This document shows positions 58,225-64,000 of a DNA stretch of 64,000 nucleotides, piece after piece. Below the pieces are notes generated by a model. That model had not been told where the DNA came from. It was given only the letters and a program-made list of their open reading frames with translations, and did no database searches. The position numbers and the translations under genes are program-made. This stretch comes from Clostridiales bacterium (lineage in GTDB: Bacteria; Bacillota; Clostridia; Christensenellales; CAG-138), in assembly GCA_004558825.1 (NCBI GenBank), contig SFDB01000008.1:18782-82781 (forward strand). Direction: 5' to 3'. Position 1 is the first letter of the stretch, and each line of letters starts with the position of its first letter.

Positions 58225-59367
58225 ATGATTATTACGGTCATATGCGACGTTCTCGGGGAGGAGAACAACGGCACGACCATCGCCTGCATGAATTTAATCC
58301 GCGGGCTGAAAAAGCGAGGCCATACAGTGCGCGTCGTTTGCATGGACAAAGACAAGATGGGACGTGAAGGCTACTACATAGTGCCAGAGCTTAACCTCGG
58401 CCCGCTCAATCCGATCGTGCACCTGAACGGCGTGTCTATTGCAAGAGCTGACAAAAGCATACTCGAGTATGCCATACGCGACTGCGATCTCGTGCATACG
58501 GCGCTTGTGTTTTCGCTTGCGCGCTGCGCGATTAAAATCGCAAAGAAATACAATAAGCCCATTACGTCGAGCTTCCACTGCCAGGCGGAGAATTTCACCG
58601 CTCATATCGGACTCAAGGACTTTAAGCTCGCAAACGAGTTGGCGTATTACAGCTACTATTCGGGCGTATACAGCAAGTCGGACTGCATACATTACCCGAC
58701 GCAATTCATACGCGATGTGTTTGAGGGCGTCACAAAGCGCCGCACTAACGGCGTCGTAATTTCAAACGGTGTAAACGCTATATTTACGCCCGGAAAGGCG
58801 GACAAGCCGTCCGAGCTTAGGAATAAATTCGTGATAATCTCCGTGGGCAGGCTCTCATCGGAAAAAAATCACAATGTGCTTGTGCGCGCCGTCGCTTTGT
58901 CGAAATACAAGAATACAATCCATCTCATAATCGCCGGCGACGGGCCAAGAAAGGGATGCGTTAAGCATATCGCAAAGCGCAAGGGCGTCGACCTTGAGAT
59001 AAACTTCTATTCCCGCAGCGACCTTGTGAACGCGCTCCACTTTGCCGACCTGTATGTCCATCCTGCCGAGGTAGAGCTTGAATCGATAGCTTGCCTCGAG
59101 GCGATATGCAGCGGCCTCGTGCCGATAATCGCAGATTCACAAAAGTCTGCGGCGCGTTATTTCGCGCTCGACGACCGCAGCCTCTTTAAGAACAAGGACT
59201 CGCGCGATCTTGCAAAAAAAATCGACTACTGGATAGAGCATCCCAAGGAGCGCGAATTTCAGCGTGAGCAATACATCAAATCATCTATGCGTTTTGAGCA
59301 GGAGCAGTGCATGGACGCTATGGAGCGCATGATGATAGACACATACGAAAAGCACATGGCGTGCTGA
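58225..59367 (+). CDS. GT4-family glycosyltransferase, probably lipid-linked
   Basis: A 380-residue GT-B enzyme. The N-half has VICDVLGEENNGTTIACMNL, VVCMDKDKMGREGYYI and SFHCQAENFTAHIGL, in which the His block sits where glucosyl-diacylglycerol synthases carry their acceptor site. The C-half has FVIISVGRLSSEKNHNVLVRA, LIIAGDGPRKGC and VHPAEVELESIACLEAICSG, the EX7E nucleotide-sugar motif. Diacylglycerol glucosylation at the membrane is the best guess; wall or capsule sugars are alternatives. ATG 58225 is preferred because the protein then starts at the conserved strand; GGGGGG is about 12 nt upstream. Confidence 0.85.
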   Translation: MIITVICDVLGEENNGTTIACMNLIRGLKKRGHTVRVVCMDKDKMGREGYYIVPELNLGPLNPIVHLNGVSIARADKSILEYAIRDCDLVHTALVFSLARCAIKIAKKYNKPITSSFHCQAENFTAHIGLKDFKLANELAYYSYYSGVYSKSDCIHYPTQFIRDVFEGVTKRRTNGVVISNGVNAIFTPGKADKPSELRNKFVIISVGRLSSEKNHNVLVRAVALSKYKNTIHLIIAGDGPRKGCVKHIAKRKGVDLEINFYSRSDLVNALHFADLYVHPAEVELESIACLEAICSGLVPIIADSQKSAARYFALDDRSLFKNKDSRDLAKKIDYWIEHPKEREFQREQYIKSSMRFEQEQCMDAMERMMIDTYEKHMAC

Positions 59368-59395
59368 AATAATTTATACGTTATTATTTATAAAA

Positions 59396-59428
59396 AGCAT
59401 TTGTGATTTCGCACAAATGCTCTTTTTT
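59396..59428 (+). terminator. Rho-independent terminator of the glycosyltransferase gene
   Basis: A 10-bp perfect stem AGCATTTGTG (59396-59405) with 59412-59421, a 6-nt loop, then CTTTTTT. Placed 29 nt after the stop codon. Confidence 0.9.
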
Positions 59429-59520
59429 CGCCGCGAGCGGGTGTATCTCTACGGTCGCAGCGCACAAGCGAAAACCGAGAATCTTTTTCAAAACATCCGC
59501 CTTTCGGCGCCGCCTCAGTC

Positions 59521-59722
59521 TGTCGATAAACCCCTGGGGTTGATAAGGGGCCGCAGCCACTTATGTTCAATTCGGCTCTGACGACATGTGCGTCAGAACG
59601 GATGAAAACCCGGAGGTTTTCGTACTTTTCGTACTTTGCGGTTTTCGCTGCCCGGGAGCAAACGCGAGAGGCAAAAACCGTAAAACTCGAAAAAGTGGCG
59701 TTTAGCCACTTTTTCGACAGTC
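59521..59722 (+). repeat. Multi-hairpin intergenic repeat, copy B
   Basis: Related to 30478-30670 over its whole length in the same orientation. It has five consecutive hairpins, TGTCGA at the left (59521-59526) and TCGACA at the right (59714-59719) as short terminal inverted repeats, and a 9-bp tandem duplication TTTTCGTAC. It lies in the 414-base gap between the convergent glycosyltransferase and nifJ genes; the rest of that gap holds only the terminator and a GC-rich stem near 59727-59750 beside the nifJ stop. Confidence 0.88.
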
Positions 59723-59781
59723 TCATGCCTGCTGCCTTTCGGCGGCCGGCATATCGTTTAGTTATTCATGCTTATGAGACA

Positions 59782-62700
59782 TTACATCTCCGTGAGCTTC
59801 TTATAATAGTCGTACTTATCCTTAGCTTCCTGTTCGGAACGCTCGAACAGCTCCTCGGCAACATCCGGGAATTGACGCTGCAGCGATGCATAGCGCACTT
59901 CGCCCAGTATGAAGTCACGATAGCTGGACTTGGCTTCCTTGCTGTCAAGCGTGAACGGGTTCTTGCCTTCCGCAGCAAGAGAAGGATTGTACCTGTAAAG
60001 GGGCCAGTAACCGGCCTCGACAGCCTTCTTCGCCTCTTCCTGCGACTTGCCCATGTTTATGCCATGGTTGATACAGGGGGCATAAGCGATTATGAGGGAC
60101 GGTCCCTTGTAGGCTTCCGCCTCGGTAATCGCCTTGAGGAGCTGCTGCGGGTTCGCGCCCATGCAGACCTTGGCAACATAAACGTAGCCGTAGCTCATCG
60201 CCATCATGCCGAGGTCCTTCTTCTTTGTGCGCTTGCCTGCCGCCGCAAACTTCGCGACAGAACCTGTCGGCGTCGCCTTGGAGGACTGTCCGCCCGTGTT
60301 GGAGTAAACCTCCGTATCCATGACGAGCACATTGACATCCTCGTCCATTGCGAGAACATGGTCAAGTCCGCCGTAGCCGATGTCGTATGCCCAGCCGTCG
60401 CCGCCGAATATCCACATTGATTTCTTCGTAAGCAGGTCGGCATTCTCTATAACTTCGCGGGCGAGCGTACATGCCTCGCACGGGCACTTCTTTCCGTTTG
60501 CAAGCCATTCGGCCTCCCACTGGGTTCCCGTAAGGTCAACGTCTACGCCCTCTTTGCATGCCGCAAGAAGCTTTTCACCGGCAACGCGCGAGCCTTCGGC
60601 GTCATCCTTCTTCTCAAGCCATTCGGCGCCCGCCGCCTTTATGTCGGCGTCGCAGTATTCAACTGCGATGAGTTTCCTTACGATATCGGCAAGCTTATCG
60701 CGCCTATGCGATACTGCGAGGTTCATGCCAAAGCCGAACTCAGCGTTATCCTCAAACAGCGAGTTTGCCCATGCGGGGCCGAAGCCCTTCGCGTTCTTCG
60801 TGTACGGGCATGTCGGGGCGCTGCCGCCGTAGATGGACGAGCAGCCCGTCGCGTTCGCAACTATCATCCTGTCGCCGAAGAGCTGTGTAACGAGCTTTAC
60901 ATACGGCGTTTCGCCGCAGCCCGCGCAAGCGCCGGAGAACTCGAACAACGGCTGGAGGAACTGGCTTCCCTTGACCGTAGCCTTGTTGAGGTTCGTCTCC
61001 TTTACGGGGATGCTCATAGCAACGTTCCAGTTGTCGCCTTCGCGCTCAATGACCTCGTGTGCCGGAGCCATGACGAGCGTTTCCGCCTTATTGTTGCCCG
61101 GGCATACCTGAGCGCAGTTGCCGCAGCCTGTGCAGTCGAGCGGGCTGAGCTGCATACGGAAGTTCATGCCGGGAATGCCTGTCGCCTTCTTCGTCTCGAA
61201 CGTCTCGGGCAGAGAAGCAAGCTCTTCGTCGGACACGAGTATGGGACGTATGCAGGCATGCGGGCATACGAGTGAGCACTGGTTGCACTGGATGCAGTTT
61301 TCAATGTTCCACTTGGGAAGGTCGACGGCAATGCCGCGCTTCTCATACTTTGTCGTACCGGTCGGCACAAAGCCGTCGGGAGCGAGCATGCTTACGGGGA
61401 GCTTATCGCCCTGCTGCGCAAGTATGGGCTTGATGAAATCTACGAAGTACGGATTGTCGGATACGGCTACAGGCTCTGCGCCAACTGTCGTCGTTGCCCA
61501 CGATTCGGGATACTTAATCTCTACGATGCCGTCAACGCCGGCGTCGATTGCCTTATAGTTCTTCTCAACAACGGCGTCGCCCTTCTTGCCGTAGGACTTC
61601 TTCGCCGCCGCCTTCATGTAGCCGATAGCGTCCTCAAACGGTATTACGTTTGCAAGCTTGAAGAATGCAGACTGCATTATCGTGTTGATGCGGTTGCCCA
61701 TGCCAACCTCTTTCGCTATCTTAACGCCGTCGAGGTTATAGAAGCGCACATGCTTCTGAGCGATGATGTTCTTCATCTTCGCGGGGAGCTCGCGCTCCAT
61801 GTCCTCGAGCGTCCATGCGGAGTTGAGCAGGAATACGCCGCCGTCCTTGATGCCCTCGAGAACGTCGTAACGCGTTACATAAGAGGGATTGTGGCAGGCG
61901 ATGAACTCGGCCTGGTCTATAAGGTACGGGGACTGTATAGGCGTCTTGCCGAAGCGCAGATGCGAAACGGTGAAACCGCCTGACTTCTTCGAGTCGTATG
62001 CGAAGTAGCCCTGGGCGTACATATCTGTATGGTCGCCTATTATCTTTATGGAGTTTTTATTCGCGCCGACAGTGCCGTCGGAACCGAGGCCGAAGAACTT
62101 GCAGCGGATTGTTCCCTCGGGAGCGGCGTCGATCACTTCGTTCACATCGAGCGATGTATTCGTTACGTCGTCGATGATACCTACCGTGAAGTGATTCTTC
62201 GGGCAGTCAGCCTTGAGGTTATCATAAACCGCCTTGACCATTGACGGCGTAAACTCCTTCGAGCCGAGACCGTATCTGCCGCCGTATACTTCGATGTCCT
62301 TCATGCCGGCTTCGGCAAATGCGGCGACAACGTCCGTATACATCGGCTCGCCGAGCGAACCCGGCTCCTTCGTACGGTCAAGAACGGCGATGCGCTTTGC
62401 CGTCTTGGGGATGGCAGCGATGAACTTGTCTGCAGCGAAAGGACGATAGAGGCGAACCTTTACGAGGCCGACCTTCTCACCCTTCTTGAGGAGGTAATTG
62501 ACCGTCTCCTCGATTGCATCCGAGCCGGAGCCCATGCAGATGATAACGCGGTCTGCATCGGGAGCGCCGACGTAATCGAAAAGATGGTAATGGCGGCCGG
62601 TTATCTCGCCAACCTTGTCCATGTAATCCTGAACAATTGCGGGGATTGCGTTATAATACTTGTTCGCGGCTTCGCGGCCCTGGAAGTAGATATCCGGGTT

Positions 62701-63357
62701 CTGCGCCGTGCCCGCCTGATGCGGATGCTCGGGATTGAGCGCGCGGTCGCGGAAACGCTTTACGGCCTCGAAATCGCACAGCTTCGCCATATCCTCGTAA
62801 TCGATAGCTTCGATCTTCTGTACCTCGTGAGAGGTGCGGAAGCCGTCGAAGAAATGCAGGAACGGAACGCTGCCCTTTATCGCGCTGAGGTGCGCGACGA
62901 GCGCAAGGTCCATTACTTCCTGAACCGACGCCGACGAGAGCATTGCAAAACCTGTCTGTCTTGCGCCCATGACGTCGCTGTGATCGCCGAATATTGAAAG
63001 CGAATGTGCCGCCAACGCGCGAGCCGATACATGGAATACGCCGGGGAGCAGCTCGCCCGCGATCTTATACATGTTCGGTATCATTAGGAGCAGGCCCTGT
63101 GAAGCCGTGAACGTCGTCGTAAGTGCGCCCGCAGCCAATGAGCCGTGAACCGCGCCTGCCGCGCCGCCCTCTGACTGCATCTCGGCTATGCGGACCTTCT
63201 GCCCGAACAGGTTCGTCCTGCCTGCGGCTGCCCAGTCATCGGCAACTTCTGCCATGGGCGACGAAGGTGTGATGGGATATATCGCAGCGACGTCGGAAAA
63301 AGCATACGCGACGTGCGCGGCAGCGGTATTGCCATCAATGGTAAGGGTTTTAGCCAT
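59782..63357 (-). CDS. nifJ: Pyruvate:ferredoxin (flavodoxin) oxidoreductase
   Basis: Oxidises pyruvate to acetyl-CoA and CO2 with reduction of ferredoxin, the central anaerobic step. The 1191-residue single chain has the usual order: domain I with AAAHVAYAFSDVAAIYPITPSSPMA broken into YPITPSSPMAE, domain III with the YGGRYGLGSKEFTP hinge, the ferredoxin-like part with CIQCNQCSLVCPHAC and CTGCGNCAQVCPG (two 4Fe-4S clusters), and the TPP domain with SGACAGCGETPYV, GGDGWAYDIGYGGLDH and MDTEVYSNTGGQSSKATPTG. AGGAGGT is well placed before ATG 63357. Monocistronic. Confidence 0.98.
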   Translation of the reverse strand: MAKTLTIDGNTAAAHVAYAFSDVAAIYPITPSSPMAEVADDWAAAGRTNLFGQKVRIAEMQSEGGAAGAVHGSLAAGALTTTFTASQGLLLMIPNMYKIAGELLPGVFHVSARALAAHSLSIFGDHSDVMGARQTGFAMLSSASVQEVMDLALVAHLSAIKGSVPFLHFFDGFRTSHEVQKIEAIDYEDMAKLCDFEAVKRFRDRALNPEHPHQAGTAQNPDIYFQGREAANKYYNAIPAIVQDYMDKVGEITGRHYHLFDYVGAPDADRVIICMGSGSDAIEETVNYLLKKGEKVGLVKVRLYRPFAADKFIAAIPKTAKRIAVLDRTKEPGSLGEPMYTDVVAAFAEAGMKDIEVYGGRYGLGSKEFTPSMVKAVYDNLKADCPKNHFTVGIIDDVTNTSLDVNEVIDAAPEGTIRCKFFGLGSDGTVGANKNSIKIIGDHTDMYAQGYFAYDSKKSGGFTVSHLRFGKTPIQSPYLIDQAEFIACHNPSYVTRYDVLEGIKDGGVFLLNSAWTLEDMERELPAKMKNIIAQKHVRFYNLDGVKIAKEVGMGNRINTIMQSAFFKLANVIPFEDAIGYMKAAAKKSYGKKGDAVVEKNYKAIDAGVDGIVEIKYPESWATTTVGAEPVAVSDNPYFVDFIKPILAQQGDKLPVSMLAPDGFVPTGTTKYEKRGIAVDLPKWNIENCIQCNQCSLVCPHACIRPILVSDEELASLPETFETKKATGIPGMNFRMQLSPLDCTGCGNCAQVCPGNNKAETLVMAPAHEVIEREGDNWNVAMSIPVKETNLNKATVKGSQFLQPLFEFSGACAGCGETPYVKLVTQLFGDRMIVANATGCSSIYGGSAPTCPYTKNAKGFGPAWANSLFEDNAEFGFGMNLAVSHRRDKLADIVRKLIAVEYCDADIKAAGAEWLEKKDDAEGSRVAGEKLLAACKEGVDVDLTGTQWEAEWLANGKKCPCEACTLAREVIENADLLTKKSMWIFGGDGWAYDIGYGGLDHVLAMDEDVNVLVMDTEVYSNTGGQSSKATPTGSVAKFAAAGKRTKKKDLGMMAMSYGYVYVAKVCMGANPQQLLKAITEAEAYKGPSLIIAYAPCINHGINMGKSQEEAKKAVEAGYWPLYRYNPSLAAEGKNPFTLDSKEAKSSYRDFILGEVRYASLQRQFPDVAEELFERSEQEAKDKYDYYKKLTEM

Positions 63358-63449
63358 TAAATTGACCTCCTGGTTGATATAAATTTCTCACCGTCGTATT
63401 TAATATATATAAATATAATAAGTACGTTGGGGCGGAATAATCCACAGCC

Positions 63450-63478
63450 ATTATATAAGTCAAGTTACCCTATGTCAA
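63450..63478 (-). promoter_or_regulatory. Consensus promoter of nifJ
   Basis: On the minus strand TTGACA (63473-63478), 17 nt, TATAAT (63450-63455). Full consensus, with a leader of about 85 nt. It implies strong constitutive expression. Confidence 0.9.
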
Positions 63479-64000
63479 GGCAACTTATCGTATATAAACC
63501 GTTTGTTTTTCTTGCTTTTTGACATGTCCCGCGGCGCTGCTCCATATGCTTTCAGGCACGGCGGTAAAACATCGACGCTCCTGCTCGGTTTGCCCCTTCC
63601 GCTTATGTTCACATTATTTGCGCAAGCGGTTTTACAAACAGATTTTGTCAAATTTTATTAAAACCTGTTTACTTTCGTATAATTGGCATTTATAATAAAA
63701 TTAAATAGATATATTTTATACTCGTGCGGCGGACAGTTCAGTTGCGCCGCGCGGACACAGCAACAACTACATGAGGCGCGCTCGGGCTTCATCCATATGC
63801 GCCTTAGAAAAGCACAGACCTTCAGGCGGCAGAAAGCTTATCCCTTAATGCTGCATCGCACGGCTTGTATTCAAGCTTCACCACCAAACGCCGCCCCATC
63901 GGGGCAAAGCTTAAGCGCGTATCTCGTATTGGGATATATAAGACGAGAAGGAGAGCTATTCCATTGTTCTGAAAGGATTCTGCGGAGGCAGAGAAACACG
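63479..64000 (+). promoter_or_regulatory. Intergenic end of window with a rightward promoter and long leader
   Basis: No gene is visible in the last 522 bases. TTTACT (63668-63673), 17 nt, TATAAT (63691-63696) points right. The following 300 nt contain stems such as GCGGCG/CGCCGC (near 63726-63750), AGGCGC/GCGCCT, GCCCC/GGGGC (near 63893) and TCTCGT/ACGAGA. GGAGG at 63984-63988 suggests a gene beginning just past the edge. The leader may hold a riboswitch, but I match it to no known class. Confidence 0.5.

Noticed and set aside
63772..63852. Leader peptide of 26 codons in the right-hand leader
   Set aside because: No ribosome site, no run of one amino acid, and no conserved feature; likely chance.
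1..64000. CRISPR array, insertion sequence or prophage
   Set aside because: No regularly spaced short repeats, no transposase, integrase or phage structural genes were seen; the repeats found are intergenic palindromes or a single tandem pair.

Overview
The window looks like chromosome of an anaerobic, probably spore-forming member of the Clostridia (Firmicutes). The evidence is a SpoIID/CwlD pair, a FloA/NfeD membrane operon, DUF951, a YabE-type G5/3D protein, pyruvate:ferredoxin oxidoreductase, ATP-type PEP carboxykinase, strong AGGAGG ribosome sites and consensus sigma-A promoters. By eye the G+C content is a little above half. I see no rRNA, phage, transposase or CRISPR array. Genus cannot be read from the sequence.

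Layout. 0-3.2 kb: 5' end of an oligopeptide-binding lipoprotein (minus), then a membrane-anchored propeller-like protein and radA. 3.4-9.2 kb: aroQ and an iron alcohol dehydrogenase (minus) diverge from an aroE-cobT-cobU-cobS-cobU-like-cobC operon in which most genes overlap by 4 nt; cobT carries an internal deletion with a frameshift. 9.2-15.3 kb (minus): pckA, a nicotinamidase-like hydrolase, a PIG-V-like mannosyltransferase, and nfeD/zinc-ribbon/floA/unknown. 15.5-20.9 kb: spoIID (plus), then acyltransferase, VanY-like peptidase, two adjacent signal peptidase genes (one apparently without its dyad), DUF951 and cwlD (minus). 21-24 kb: cysteine desulfidase-like cyuA, a CPA2 antiporter and DUF378. 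24.3-30.3 kb: unknown small protein, large zinc-ribbon/Ig-like membrane protein, a nucleotidyltransferase, and a DUF3825-GNAT-lipoprotein-small membrane protein run. 30.3-30.7 kb is a tract built almost entirely of palindromes. 30.7-37.6 kb: lipoprotein, ksgA and yabE (minus) diverge from a class B penicillin-binding protein, pyrH, frr and a small PASTA-like protein (plus).

37.9-49.4 kb is almost all minus strand: upp, rpiB, sua5, prfA, prmC and DUF1385 form one translation/nucleotide cluster, followed by an unknown two-domain protein, capA, addB and thpR. 49.5-50.3 kb holds tRNA-Trp with a perfect promoter and a frameshifted P-loop kinase gene. 50.3-55.7 kb (minus): U32 peptidase, a 65-bp direct repeat, yacL, carD, a lipoprotein, recR and ybaB. 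55.7-56.7 kb has no protein gene but contains a long hairpin, a branched palindrome and a probable non-coding RNA with its own promoter and terminator. Downstream come a stand-alone ArgRS-like (DALR) protein, a metallo-hydrolase and a lipid-type glycosyltransferase. After a second copy of the 30-kb repeat, nifJ (minus) reads in from 63.4 kb under a perfect TTGACA-17-TATAAT promoter. The last 0.5 kb appears to be a long leader for a gene beyond the window.

The most unusual content is not a protein system but the structured intergenic DNA: two copies of a roughly 195-bp multi-hairpin repeat with short terminal inverted repeats and compensatory changes, two four-way-junction palindromes, a tandem 65-bp repeat and an unassigned 240-nt RNA candidate. 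The protein-level surprises are the cobT lesion, the degenerate second signal peptidase and the DALR-only ArgRS relative.
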